A DNA stretch of 64,000 bases from Acorus gramineus (GCA_030737835.1 CM060849.1:18580579-18644578); one strand, 5' to 3'. Positions 37,766-51,900 are shown, numbered from the stretch's first letter. The notes: generated from the letters alone by a model not told the origin. Translations and numbers: made by a program.

Positions 37766-39783
37766 TCAGATGCCGGCGGAGCACTCGGGAGGGGCGGCCG
37801 GGTACCGGGACTTGTCGGTGCAGTAGTCGTAGATGAGGTGGTTGAGGCGGACCCACCTGTAACTCCGGGCCTGAATCGGGTCAAGTTGTTGATAAGCGGG
37901 TCCTTCCCACCAGTTGTTGAGGTTGGACGAGCAATTGGAGGGACGTCCAGTGGGGACGGGACAGCCCTCGATGTCGAAGTCCTTGTAGTAGGCGTAGAAG
38001 GGGGCCTTGGACCAGTCGATCTTCTCGAGACCGCCGCGGGTGGCCCAGTCGTCGGCCTCCCATAACGTAGAGTATACCCCCATAGGTTGCTGCATGGGGA
38101 AGGGCACTCCTATCGCTTCGTTGTTCTTGAACACCCTGATGGGCACTTGGTCCACGTAGAATCTAAAGTACATATATATGCACATCACGTGATCAATATT
38201 GTATGATGATAGCCTAAAGTTTTGGAATCAATTTTCAGAAGAAAAAAAAAAAAAATTCTCAGTAGCCGTTTTCAACTGATGAATTTTTTTTTTTTTTTTT
38301 ACAAAAAAGAAAAAAAATATACTTGTTAAATTGCAGTTTTTTAAAAAAAATTATAAAAATACGTGCTTACAAGTTTAATATATATACATCTACACATCAT
38401 ATTCTAAACAAACTATTTATATTTCTGTTGGACCAAGGCATCGCAAGTAAAGATAAACAATTCAGTTCAGCATAGAGATAAGTTATGAAAAGCCCCTCCC
38501 ACACATAGAAAAAAACAATAAAAAAAAACTATTCATATTTAGATTTTTTACATATATATCCTTGAAAAATCAGTTCGTCAAATTACTCCTAGTGAAATGC
38601 TATTTTCAACTATACTTTTCAAAAAGGTTTTTAAATTGTGTATGTATGAATGTCTTTTTAAGAAATATTTCTATAAAATATTATGCATAAATACTTCATG
38701 TACAATTTAATCATTTTAAAAAAAATATTGGTGGTAATATAATTTGAGGGGGGCATTTTGATAATAAAAGATATTATAAGGATATATATATGCGCGCCAA
38801 ACAACCTTTATATTTTCTAATCTTAATACATACTAAAAGTTAGGAGGAAGAATATAATGCGAAGATCACTGAAATGATTCAACACCCACAATTAAAATAT
38901 GAAACAAAAAGCTAAAGTTAAAAAATTAAACAATTTGGCATCCACCATGCTGTGGAAATTGAATTTGCTAAAGGACAATCAGTTATTAGATCTGAATTCC
39001 TACATCGAGTTGACTTCAATTACACCACGTGAAATTCATACATGTGGCAATGTATAGGATCTAACAAAACATACATACATCACATGGAAGCGGTTCCAAA
39101 GGATGGAGTAGGTGTGAAACTCCGCAGCCGGGTCGAACCACAGATTGATCCGCTGTTCCCTGTCGCCCTTCCCTTGCGCGAACACGTTCGTCTGAACCGT
39201 ATATGGTTGCCCACTTCTGTTCCCCAGGAACTCAAAATCCACTTCGTCCCGCACTTTATCCGTATCCGAGTTCATCTGAATAAGAAAGAACAGAATAGGT
39301 GGGTGCACTTTGAATTGGATTACAAACAAAGGAGGACGGATAACATTATTATACATAGAAGGCAGTGACAGTTCCAGCTGAGTCACCCGGGATGAGCTTG
39401 ATCTTCATGCTGATCCGACCGAATAGGTACTGGTGGTTTGATGCAAACCCACATCCTGAAGAATCAGGTCAAATGGGAATTAATATATATATATATATAA
39501 TTTTCATATATTTTGAAGTCCACTTGGAGACATATTGGAATGAGATCAGGGAAGAGCTAGAACCTGAAGTCTGGTCGAGGATGAGTTGGATGGCAGTGCC
39601 TCCTTGGAGTTGCTTGATGTGAGAATCGGACCATGTGACCCGGAAGTCTTGGAGGAACGTTGCGGGTCGGCCCGACACTAATTGGGCGTGTATAAGTAGA
39701 CCAATCAACATAAACATGGCTGATATGTACTTCAACTGGCCAATGGTACCAAGTTTACTACCACTACAACTATAGTTAGCCAT
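37766..39783 (-). CDS. XTH7: Xyloglucan endotransglucosylase/hydrolase, XTH6/XTH7-like
   Basis: This secreted GH16 wall enzyme cuts xyloglucan and rejoins it to another chain, loosening or strengthening the wall. Exons on the minus strand are 39564-39783, 39355-39455, 39079-39275 and 37766-38162, with GT-AG junctions and matching phases, giving 304 residues. A hydrophobic segment ([15 protein letters not shown]) precedes the mature start RPATF. The catalytic motif DEVDFEFLG has nucleophile Glu118 and acid/base Glu122, and the adjacent NRS (126-128) is the conserved N-glycosylation site. The XET C-terminal region has [11 protein letters not shown] and ends PPECSAGI, as in XTH7. An in-frame ATG at 39838-39840 would add a 19-residue hydrophobic leader (MFVYAVVLFFIYLLLFLSC). 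I chose 39783, but the longer form is possible. The gene looks intact and runs convergent to the KNOX gene. Confidence 0.92.
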
Positions 39784-40353
39784 GCAGGAAAGAAATAATA
39801 ATAAATAAATAAAAAAAAGTACTACTGCATATACGAACAACGGTTACAACAATTTGTCTCTGTTATCTCTGTGTGTTTGCGTTTTGGGAGGAGGTGATGA
39901 GAGATGTTTTTTATATACGATGCTGGGGGGGGGGAAGTGTGGCTGCTTTGAAATTTGAATTGAAACGAATGAGTGCATGCATTGAAACCATGAGTGACAG
40001 CTTTGGTTCTGCATGCGCGGATTGATTGATTTGATATCAATGTATTTTGTCCAGCTATTCTCAATCCGTACATGCCCCCCGGCCCGTTCTCTATTGTATT
40101 TTAAATGCTGATTTTAATATCAAACTTGTCTCTCCGTCTGGAATAGATTATTAAATTGATTATATTATATAAAATTAATTTTTAGATAATAGACGCAAGT
40201 TTTTTAAAAGAAATTTTGACTTTTTTTCATTTTAGATCTTAAATTTTTTTAAAAAATTATTTTTTCTATTTTAGATCTTAAATTTTTGACATCTTTATCA
40301 GATAGGGAAGGCGAGGCAGCTAATCTCAAACAGAATTGGCATATGATTGTATA
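39784..40353. other. XTH promoter and intergenic
   Basis: It contains the XTH leader, the TATA candidate at 39911-39918 and a poly-G run at 39926-39934. No other gene. Confidence 0.5.
39911..39918 (-). promoter_or_regulatory. TATA box candidate of the XTH gene
   Basis: On the minus strand it reads TATATAAA, about 130 bases before the chosen ATG. Transcription from about 39885 would include the in-frame ATG at 39838-39840. Confidence 0.5.
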
Positions 40354-40863
40354 TTAGGGTGTGTTTATGCACAAATAAAAAGAAAAATTAAAGAAAAGTG
40401 ACGGATTTTGAGTCAAGGGAAAACTGACGGAAAAAAAAAATATTTTTCTTTAACCAGTTTATATGATGTTTGCGCCTACAATGGAAAGTGATGGACAATA
40501 AAAATTATTGTTTGTCAGTGATGAAAAATGATGAAAAATATATATTGTTAGAAAAAAGTCTTAAATCTATTCCACAAATAAAAAAATAAATCAGAAAAAT
40601 AGATCCAAAGATCTCAATCCAGATAGATTAAGCAAAAATACTAAACTACAAAAAAAACCTAGATCTATTCAACAAATAAAAAAAATATCGATCCACTCAA
40701 TAAAATCAAATATGAAAGAATAGAAAAACATTTCACATGAATATTGTTTGGATTGTTCATGTAGATGTGGAGAGAATTACAAACAGAAGGTTTTTGGGTG
40801 GTCAAAGGAAAAGTTTTTACTTTCCTCATTTCCCTCACTTTATGTGGCACAAACACACCCTAA
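40354..40863. mobile_element. MITE with clear terminal inverted repeats (GGGTGTGTTT family)
   Basis: The left end TTAGGGTGTGTTTATGC and the right end GCACAAACACACCCTAA are near-perfect inverses. TTA/TAA at the ends would suit a PIF/Harbinger-type insertion, but the symmetry makes the exact duplication ambiguous. Internal 'gtgatggacaat / gatgaaaaatg' repeats. Non-coding. Confidence 0.7.
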
Positions 40864-42146
40864 AAGTCAATAAAATCATTTTGAAGAGGCGGAATGCCTA
40901 CCCTTTATCTCAAAAAAAAAAAAAAAACATTTTTAAGAAAAAATTATTAGAATATACTAGTTTCCCCCACGCACGATGTGTGTGTAAATAAAAAAAATTA
41001 TTTCAAAAAAACTGTTCACAGCAACCCCTTCAATTTTTTTTAATCCATGTATATGCAATATAATGTATCATTTTATATATACATAAATGATATTTATGAA
41101 AATTCCAATCATGATCGATTAAATCGCTTGTAAAATTTATTATAAAATTATACATAAAAGAGATACGGTACAACTGAAATTAAATTTTTTATATATATAT
41201 ATCCCTCAACTAATCTTATATTGTAAAAATGCCCCATTTGAAACTTTAAAAACAACAATAATGCTCGAACGAATAAAAAATGACTTTCATGTACAATTTA
41301 AACATTTTTTAATGGTACTATTGGAAATAACAAATCATAAGAGATATATTTTGTTAAAATGTAATTTTTTAGGGGTATATATACAAAAAAAATCATTAAG
41401 ATTTAGTGGATCTGGATGATATTATCCAATTTATTTATAGATACAAAAAAATCAAGAATTAAATTATTTTTAAAATTATTTAAAAATTCATTACTTTTCA
41501 AATATAAATATGATTTGAATGATTAATAGCTTGTTCGAAAAATCTTTTCGATATATGCCTGTGACTTGTGAAATAGTTGTCTTTAAAAAATAACTATTTC
41601 ATGATGAAAAATGAGATCCAATATTAAAACTCATACTTGAAATTAGTGATATATTCTATTATTATCTCATATTATTCATTAAAATATTAAAAAATGTTTT
41701 TTTCCATTCATACCGTTTAATTTAAAATGAAAGATGATAAATAATATAACATACAAACCAAGATATAAAACTTAAACACTTTTAATTAAATAATAGACAT
41801 AACTCATATAAAAGGTTGATTAAAATCAGATTTTATGTAAAAATATATTTTTAAAAATTGATTCCAAAATAGAAGTCCGGTTTGAATTAAACATGAATAT
41901 ATTGATATTAAAATTATATAGGAACGGGTCCTTCTTGTTTGAACTTTGAAACACAGTTTTGCACTGTTGATCAGACTTTGCTAGTAGTGGATAACACAGG
42001 ACCCTGATCAGCAGTACAAGTAAGGTAATAATGTTGAAGGGACTAGCCAGCCTGGATCATGTTTGGATCCATCTACCGACATTTAATGGTATGCACACGT
42101 GGATGTTGTCTATTAGTTGAGTTTCACTGATTAATATTAAATCAAA
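40864..42146. other. Intergenic, no gene recognised
   Basis: Very AT-rich. A block at about 41020-41390 shares 'catgtacaatttaa-cattt' words with 38520-38760 in XTH intron 3, a diverged dispersed repeat. Nothing else supportable. Confidence 0.45.
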
Positions 42147-42664
42147 GGGAAAAATCCATGCAACACTGAAATCTATGAAATTTTTCTTAAAATTCATAAA
42201 ACCCCGTCAAAACGCCTGGGAAATTCAAATAACCCATTGCATAAAAAAATTTATTAAAAGATAGTTTAATATTTTATATATTTTATTTAGTTAAATCTTG
42301 AATGAAAACACGATATATTAAAAAAATACTTTAATTGATTAAAAATATAAAAAATCTTATAAAAATGATAATTTTATCATCTTTGGATATATTATAAAAC
42401 TCTATCCGGATGAATAAAATCATCATTTATAAAAGATTTTTCACATTTTTAACACATTATAGAATTTTTTTAATATACTGGGTTTTCTATCAGGATTAAC
42501 CAAACATAACATTTATAAAATATTCATCATCTGTAAACGTAAATTTTTTTTAGAGGGTTATTTGAATTTACTAGGTGTTTTTAAGGGGTTATATGAATTT
42601 TAAGAAAAATCAAGGAGTTATTTGGATTTCAATCCGTTTACAAGGGGTTATATGAATGTTTTCC
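42147..42664. mobile_element. Third MULE-like element, long inverted repeats, 9-bp duplication with one mismatch
   Basis: Starts GGGAAAAATCCATGCAAC; the inverse of its right end starts GGAAAACATTCATATAAC. The arms share 'tttttcttaaaattcat' and 'aaattcaaataaccc' blocks over about 100 bases. Flanks are TAAATCAAA (42138-42146) and TAAATAAAA (42665-42673), 8 of 9 identical. No coding sequence. Confidence 0.65.
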
Positions 42665-42904
42665 TAAATAAAATTATGGAGCTTATTTTATGTTAATTAA
42701 TGCACGCGCCTCACTGGTTGGGATTTGATGAGTCTTCACGAGAGTCAACATTTAACTGACCTTGTACAGATTTTATGCTAAATAAACGTGATATTGATGT
42801 GACATAAATTATATTATCAGATGGCCAACTCTCGTGCTGAAATTAAGAAGAGTGGGTTGCTCATTTATTGTCATTCAATCAAATGAATAATTTCTCTGGT
42901 TGGC

Positions 42905-43290
42905 TTTTATTATCTTTGCTCCGTTTAGCTGATGTTTAAATACATAATGAGACTCATTTCGAGGTATTCAGTTATAATAGCATAAGTATAACAATAAAAT
43001 AAATAATTTTATTTTTTTTATTATGTTTTAAATTATTTTAGTTAAAAAATATAATAATAAAATTTATGTTGCAAATAAAATATAAATATTTATAAAAACA
43101 AAAAATGATGATATATTATTTAATATGTGATTTATAAAAATAATGACAATTATTTTGACAATGAGTCCACATATTATATGAGTAGAATAATTTGAAATAA
43201 TTTTAATTTTAAGAGTTAGCTGAAATCCATATACCAGTTTATTTTGATATAGGTTATCTCAGGATATTGAATACATCCATACACTAAAAA
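42905..43290 (+). mobile_element. MITE copy, diverged (family of 16085 and 60835)
   Basis: Shares 'atgagtccacatattatatg' and 'gaaatccatataccagttta' with the copy at 60835-61240. It is AT-drifted and its ends are approximate. Confidence 0.5.
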
Positions 43291-43935
43291 TTAATTATTA
43301 TGTTTTATTTCATGTAAATGTTTCTTCTTCCACAGTCGAAGGTGGATTGGTGCATTTAAAGTAAGCAATACTCATGCGTAAGTGTTTGAAAAACATAAGG
43401 ATGATCATTTGCAGTCATTTGTTTTTATTTTTTAAGTATATATTATGTAATAAGTATGTGCATTTATATAAAAATAAATAAATATATATTTGAATGATTT
43501 AAATACATTTTTTTTTTTTCTAATTCCACGTGAAGGGAGGGGAGCAAGAACTATTGTAGGAAAGACAGAGCACTTCACCTCACTTATTTTTTTTTATAAT
43601 TTAACAAAAAAATATTTTTCAATAAAATTAAAATTGGAAGATTTACATATAATTAAAAGAAAAACTCAAAGATACAAAGGTAAATGGAATCATACCAATA
43701 CTAAAAAAATGAAAAGAAAAGAATAACAAAAAGAAAAGAAAAAGTTTGACCTTAAAACAATTTGACGAGGACCATTAAACCTCTTCTAGTCAGTCAGCAA
43801 TTCGGCTTCTGCGTACTTCTTGTTCGTTTCTTGTTTTCATGTATTTTTTATATCTTCTCATATATTTAAGTCATTGTCTATTTTAAAACTTTTAGCATAG
43901 ATATGACTATAGCTTCATTAAAAAAAAGGGATAAA

Positions 43936-44204
43936 ATTTTAGTTTTAAGTTCACATAAATTATATGATTTAGTAATTGATCCTTCACTTCTTCATATTTC
44001 AGTTTAAGTCCCCAGATTTAAAGAGTGTGTTCTTTTTTAGTCCCTCTCAGGGATCTATCCCTAAATTATTTAATTTTCTTTTTAGTCCCTGAGAGGGACT
44101 AAAAAAAACATACCTTTGAAATCTAGAGACTTAAACCAAAATATGAAGAAGAGATGGATCGATCACTAAATCATATAGTTTACAGTGACTTAAAACTAAA
44201 AATC
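43936..44204. mobile_element. Foldback MITE, near-perfect hairpin
   Basis: Arms of about 118 bases (43936-44053 and 44086-44204) are inverse copies with a loop of about 32 bases. For example TTTTTTAGTCCCTCTCAGGG is mirrored by CCTGAGAGGGACTAAAAAAA. An A run of about 30 follows at 44208-44237. No open frame. Confidence 0.8.
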
Positions 44205-44205
44205 T

Positions 44206-44237
<32 letters not shown>

Positions 44238-44239
<2 letters not shown>

Positions 44240-45373
44240 ATTAAAGAATTGTCAAATTTAGAATCAAATAACATAGTATAAATAATGAAAGTTTATGATA
44301 TGCAATCATATTTTGCACTGTCACGTCGGTGCATTATGTAGTGTATTTAGAATAGTCATCACTCATCCATCAATGCCAAACAAAGCAGTGCACATAATTA
44401 GATCCAGCCCGGTATGAATTGACCACCCAACTCATCATGCCAAAACTGTTGGATCATGATTTGAGTTCTTCGACAGTGTTTGAGCCCAAAAACAGATTTA
44501 TATTGCATGCTTGAGTAGCCAGCCAATCAGCGTTTCGCTTGTACTACAATTTCAACAACAAAATCCGATTTGAATTAGTAAGCTTTATGATTGAGATTGA
44601 GGCGTCATACTGAGTGAAACCACATCCTTATCCTTGACACCCAACTCTGTCAAGTTTATCCAAAAACAAAAAAAAACAAAAACAAAAAAGTGGTCCATTG
44701 ATCCGTTTCAAAGACAATGATGTAAAGGAGCACTGTTGGTATTTCTTCTGTTTCCCAGGTTCATGTCTCATACACCACGTGAAGCCTTTTACACCACAGC
44801 AATTAAGGATGTAGAGAATTCTTTATAGAGTTGACATTGTCTTTCACTCATATATTTAATAAGGGCGTTCTCCATGTGCAATCATCGCTTTACATATACA
44901 ATATATGAATTTCACCTAACGCAATATACTCTATTACATATTTTATTATAAAGAATTTAACAGCAAGTGCATTCAAATCATACGATTATTATGTACTTCA
45001 TATAAAAGGAAGTATTTTATCTGTTATATTTTAAAAGAAAATTTAAAATTTGCGCGGTAAAATTTTTCTTTTACTCGAAGTGCAGACTTTGGGAGACTGT
45101 ATTATATGTTGCATGAACCCGTACTACATTCATGCACACGCATGCCTGCAATTGTTTCCAATTCATTGCATGATTTATTAATTTTTATCCAGACCAGCAG
45201 GAACTTCAATGTCTATTTTAATTGACTATAGACATCCATGGGCTCACACCTTGAGTGACATGGGCTGCCGGATACAGTATTATTTGCACCCGATGAACCA
45301 TGAATCTACCACAATAACAGGTCACATGAAGTCTTATGTGTGACTGAATCATCCAATCGAAATGATAATTGAA

Positions 45374-45406
<33 letters not shown>

Positions 45407-45906
45407 AATGGAGACTATTATTTGAGACATTGGTCCTGAAAAGCTGCATATGGAAGGACGGAGAACATACAGAGAAAAAGATCACTTCTATCTTACTTTC
45501 ATGTGCCATTTTTACTCACAATTGATATAAATATTGTTTAGCTCACACTCAATAGTATTTGTTCAATACAAGGTCTTCACATGATAATTCCAGGCAAAAC
45601 TTCAATAAAATTGGACAGGTTCACAAACTTATCATCGTTTATATGTATAGATGGTAAACAAACAATATACTAGTGAGTAAATCATTGTCAGAATAAAATA
45701 TACCGATCACCCTCATTGAAAATATATACTGACGTAAAAAAATAAAAAAAACCCCAAAACACTCAAATTAATTTAATATCACACAACAACAGCTCACCCA
45801 ACAAAATAGCTCCTCTGCAATATACCATATCATATACAACCATAGAATGTCATGTCCCGTGCAAAGGATTCCTTCTTTTTCATATAATCAATTGATGATG
45901 AAGGCA
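44238..45906. other. Intergenic downstream of the xylanase genes
   Basis: A (CA)n microsatellite lies at 45377-45404. No gene is seen. The 3' UTR of the downstream xylanase gene probably ends within 45500-45906. Confidence 0.55.
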
Positions 45907-48900
45907 CTATATGCTTATCTGCACTTGTAATGGATGGTCTCCTTTTTCAACTATGAATGTCTTAGATAATGACTTTGAGCCACTTATTTCCAGAGTGTAT
46001 GCCCCATGGAAGCCTCTGAACCTGAACTCCCCTTGTTGGTCTATGTACCCTTCAGCCTGTGTTAACCACTCTTTCATAAGAGCACGATATCTCTTACCAG
46101 CCTCATTAATCCTTCCTTCTGCATCGATCAAATGTGCATTGTCTCGGAACATAAGCAGTTCCCAGAATCCCCACAACACAATACCTTCAACTGCAGAATG
46201 CGCAAAAGCTTCCCGAAGCACAACCTCCAAATCATCTGCTCTGACATGCTCATTCACCGCCGAGACATCCAATTCGGTGAACCATATAGGAAGACCCAAT
46301 ATCGCCAACTTATCCAAAGCCGCACAAATAACATGCCCAATCGGATTTGAAATGTGGCCCTGCAATCCAATGCCACCAACTGGCACTCCTTGTTCTTGTA
46401 GATCTAGGATTTGTTGAATGTACATCTCGGGGGAAGACTTCCCATCACATCCATCTTCCACGTTATAATCATTCACGAAAAGGGTGGCTGATGGATCGAG
46501 CTGATGAGCCGTCTTAAACATATAAGAGTGAATATCATTTCCCAACCTATCCTTAAAAAATGAACCATGAAGCATCTCATTGTTCACATCATAGTGCCTG
46601 AACCGACCTTTATACCTTGAAAGTAGACCCGTGAGGCGATTCTGAACAGCTTCCATCAATTCATTTCTGTTCAAGGATCGGACCCATGGCTGGACACTGT
46701 CCTCAACTTCCCAGAATATGCAGTGGCCTCTCATCTGTTTACCATGTCTATTACAAAAGCGTATGAGCTCATCTGCATCATTATAGTTGAATTTTCCCTT
46801 TTGAGATTCTGTCCAATACCACTTCAGTTCATTCCCAAACACAGCCCAATTGAAGTTCTTCACAAAGAAGTCAGCAAGGTCATCATTTTCTAAGTCCGTT
46901 AGACATAGAGATGATCCAAAAGGAAAACTATTGTGTCTCTGTGTGACCTTTATGGATGCGCCAACTAAAACGCACACGTTAGCTCCAGAGAACTTCAGAA
47001 CAACATCGCGTTTACGAATCTGTCAAGAAAGAGGATTTTTTTTAGAATGCAGGAGAGCTTGAGAAGATCAGGCGTTGAATCTAAAGAATCTAAACTATTT
47101 GGTATATGGAGAAAACAAGTACCTTATCAATTTGTTTATTCAGATGTTCGAATCTCGCTCGTCTATTGACAGGAAATACCTGAAGTCCTGCGATCATTAA
47201 ATCAACGCCTGCTGATGGGCCTTGAACATGTATGTTTACTTTAGATGGCTGCTTTTCAAGTCTGAATGACCCCATAATTTCGTGCCATCTCTCATCATGG
47301 ACTTCAGCCTGGCCACCATTGATCCATTGACCATCCACATCAAGTGCTACATTAATATTCTGAGAACCACTTTGTCTGTATCCTATGCGAACCCAGGCAG
47401 ATACTTGATAAGTTATGTGCATCTTCAATTTGTCTGTAATTGTTTGAGCTGGGCCCATCCACGTTTGTGTGCGATTGGTTACACGGATGTAACGACCACT
47501 TAATTGTCCATGTAACCCGAGACTGTCTCTGGCGATTGGAGGATACAGAGGAGGTGAACCACTACCAACACTTAGCGTACAGGAACCAAGAGGATGCCAC
47601 CCAACCAGGCCATTATGCAAATTGCTGTTCTCAACAATATTTACTCCAAAAAGAATATTCTGGTAAAGGACTTTAATTTAGGAATAATAGCAACTAAGAG
47701 AATATCAAATACCAAAATTCATGCTCATTGCATCCACAACTTCAGGTTGTACATTGCATTAACGTGAACAGAAAAAGTGTGTTTTCAAACACTCAGTGTT
47801 GTATGATAACAAGGAAAAACTATTAATTTCTAACATGAATTGATGCAATTATGTGTAGATAAGCTGTCGGTCGGAAAAGAGAAATTGGGATGCAAGATAG
47901 GGGGAAACCCAGGAAAATAGGTCCAAAATAACTATGGTAAAGATGAGGAATAAACAAAGGAACAGATCAGGGACTGCGTTATTAAGAGAAACACAGGTCA
48001 TAAATGATTTTCTTAAGAGAAAAGAAGATGTGAGAGAAGTTAATAAACAAATAATGTAAAGATAACAAACTCAATGGATGTAGCAATTCAGCAAGTATGA
48101 ATAGTAAGATAGGTTCACAGGGGTATCACGAATTTGATGTTTATGATTTTTATGACTCAATGGATACATTTTTATGACTAATAAACAATTCCTAACAAGT
48201 CTTAAAGTGTGGTTACATTTATCCTAGTCAATCACTGCATCATAAACACAGAAAGGATCTTGTTGGAAGGAGATGCAGAATAAGTCCAAATTATAGCACA
48301 TTAGCTATAGTGCTGGGTGGACACTACCACACTACAGACACTGAAGATCTTGCCAGAGGAAGTCAGAGAACCAAGTACAAATTTCAATGAACTAGATATA
48401 GTGATGGATGAACAATATACAATGTCAATGCATGTGTTCGTCAAAACAGGGATAAATCCATTCCTTGAAAGTGACAAGTTGAGATGTGTCATAGAACTTC
48501 ATATTACAGCATCAGACACCAAGATATGTTTAAAATTTTACAATTACCAAATTTATGGTATTTTCAAAAATAATACAGTAAACTTGAATGAAAGAAGTAC
48601 ACTATTTTGCATAATGCACTTATATAGTGTCATCGCACTCTGTATTTGCAGATATTTTACGTATTAGCTACATGTCCTAAAAAATACAAAAAGCTATTCA
48701 TAGCATTGCCTCCTGACAATGTTTAGTTCATACTCATGGCTATTCATCATTAAAAAAATATTTTGAAAACATTCGTGCTTTTACGGCTGTTAAAGTTCAT
48801 GTTAGATGCTTAGTCAGTTAAAATGGCAAGAGGGTTTGCAATTATATAGTCTTAACGCATATAGATCTTCTATCTATACCAAAACTAGAAAAAAAAAAAA

Positions 48901-51900
48901 ACATAGAACAAATGCTAACCTCATAAACGGGTGGATGAGAAAGATGGAGTTTTTCTGCTTCTTTTATCACCAAACTATCAACAAGAATGTCAACTCCAGG
49001 AGGTGGCCCTTCAAGGAAGACAATAACTTTTGAAGCAACATTACTTAGGAGGAATTTACCATGCAACTTCATCCATTCCTGATCAGATGCCTGCTCTCTG
49101 GAGACATTAAAAACCACCTTTCAGGAAATTGAGAAACAAAATTGATATATCTATAGCACTTCAAGTTATGAGAACTAGCTGCGCCACTCTACACCACACA
49201 AGTGATGTTTTTAAAGAGTTATGACATTTCCAAAAAGTAAAACATCTTCATTTATCGATAAAAAAATTGTTAGTCGCCAAATTTGAGTGGGAGAGAAGGA
49301 CCGTAGATGGGAATAATGATGTATTTGGCTATAGATGTATAATTCAGTTAATGTAAGCATAAAGTATAAATTGAGAATGTGAACTGTAGCTCATGTCAGT
49401 AATTGTCTTTCATTTTTTAGCTTGGGTTCACTTTTATACTCTTGCTCCAGATAACCACCAGCCAACTCTTTTGCCATAGTTGAACTGTAAGATAAACATG
49501 GATGGGTGGACATAGGTCAACTAGTTCACTTTCAGTCAATTTAAGTGGAATAAGACCACAATTGAATTGTCATGTTTTTTGGTTCTGAATTTAGGAAGAA
49601 AATAAATTATGTTTGTCTTCAATAGACCCTAGAGTGAAATCTGAATGCAAAACTAGTTTCTTTATGAACTAAGAAGGGCCTCAACCCACCCACCCCGGTT
49701 CCACAGACATTCATTCACAATCAGAAACAAGAGATTTGTCCATCCCTTGTAGATAGCACTCTGCCTAGATTATTTTTTTCATGAGTTAGTCATGACACAA
49801 TATATAGCAATCAACATACATCCAACTGCTCACTAGCATGCCACACATTACATGCATCTAGCAAGGAAGAAAATAATCTCTTCAGGTATTCAATGCCCAG
49901 TCAAAGTTAGAATGACTGAAGCACATGGGAAAATAAAATGAAATGACAAATAGGAATGATTTAGACTCACTTGGCAATCCCCATATACTTTTCTCGTATA
50001 TTTGGAGTTTGAACCCACAAAGTCAACCGTACATCGGCACTCTGTGCACCAAAAATTCTAACTTCTGCACAGACCTCATATTTAATCTTTCTTTTCACCC
50101 TGCTAGTGATATCTTGCTGTATCCCATTCCAGCTCTCACGGCGTTCAACTGCGGAAGCAAATGCCTTCCCATTCAATGGAGCTATATTTCTATTAGCATC
50201 ACTGATTGAATTATTTAGAAGAATCTTGCATCCTCTTCCAGACCAATGATTGAGGGCATCCTCAAATCGAGGATTCCGTATGATGCATTCATCTTCACTG
50301 GTAGTGGGCATTGTATGGGTCCCCTTCAAAATAAATAAAGCAGCATAAAGGTAGAGTTCATATTGGTAGGTCAGGAATCTCTCTTTTGTTCCTAAGGGAA
50401 ATAAGTGAAGAAGAAAAAATGCATAAAAGACAACTAGCTATAAAATACATATAAAGGATCATATTAATTAAAAAGCTTCAAAATTGATAATGAAAAGCGA
50501 TTAAAGGACAAGGACAAATGTAGATGACATGCTAACGTCATAACCAAAATGCAATTGCTGTGTCTACATGTGTGTTGAACTGCTATCATGAGACCCTTCA
50601 TCCACTCTTGCTAAGATTTTCTTTCATTTTCCCAAATCACAGGCAATTGATTGAATTTTTAAATGGTATCATTCACAGACATCAGGAGTGGATGATATTT
50701 TGTCTGCTCCAATTGAACATTTGATCAAATACAAAAAATTTGAATTTGCAATCCAGTCTACCATGTGATTAAGCATTTTTTTTGTTACATAATAAGCGAA
50801 AGCATGTATTAAAAATAGCATTGATGATAAAGACATAAGAATCTCAATGGAAACAGAAGGCTATAACAACTATTCAATCAAGCTTCATACATTACATTTT
50901 TATACTATTTCTTTGGCCAAAGGTGTCAAATCAAATATATGTTTTTCTTTGAAAATATATTAAAAGAAGTTGTCAAACCAAAAAATATATACATTAATCG
51001 CCACAACCACAAAAACAACCAAAAATTCAGAAAACTAATTTTCTGAGGTGCCTGTCTGTGATGGCTAGGACTTGTCAGAAGCTTCCCCCTTAAATCTTAA
51101 TTCTCATATTCTGTCTCACTTGACAAGTACTCTTATTTTTTGTTGCAATAGAATGGACCAAATCAATTTCCTAAAACATGAAGAAAACTCCAAATTTCAC
51201 CTTCAGAACTATAATCTTGCTGCATTTGTTATATAAAAAAACCACCTGTGTATCAATAGTAATCAACATTTCAACAAATTTCATGGCACCTACATACATT
51301 GGAGAAACACGATGCGAGAAACAAAATATTTCACTGTGATATCAGTCTAAGGAGAGACAAGACTATGACAATTACCTTGCACTTATTTAGACTAAAAGAG
51401 GTGACTAGGACAGAATCGACAAGCAGGTCCACACCAGGAGAAGGCCCTTCAAGATAGAAAACAACTCTTTTGGGCATAATTTCCAGTGAAAAAGAACCTT
51501 CCAGCTTCTCCCAGCTATCATTCGAGACTAAGGATCTGCAAGCAATAAAAATAGAAGAAAATTACCAATATTTTAGCAGACACAAATGAGGAAGATGCTT
51601 GAAATTCCAAATTTTCCAACCTCCCAACAAATAAATAGCTTGTCTTGCCATCCAAGTATTCTAGTCTCAATGTTGCCTGGACATTAGCGTGTTCCAAAAT
51701 TGGCCCCGAGACTCTAACATAGGCCATCACAGAATATGTGGAATGAGGTGAGACTTTGTCCGTGATGTCTTGTTCAAGGCCTTGCCAGCATTGCGTACGA
51801 TTTGATATAACAGCATAGCACTTCCCTGAGTTTGGCTTTACTCCTTGGAAGACATCAGGCTCCCCTGTGATTACATAACCCTGACAACAGTTGGTATGCC

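Noticed and set aside
37838-38065. Plus-strand open frame opposite the last XTH exon
   Set aside because: Antisense shadow of GC-rich coding sequence.
45911-46417. Long plus-strand open frame opposite the GH10 exon
   Set aside because: It is the antisense shadow of a well-supported exon and resembles no family.
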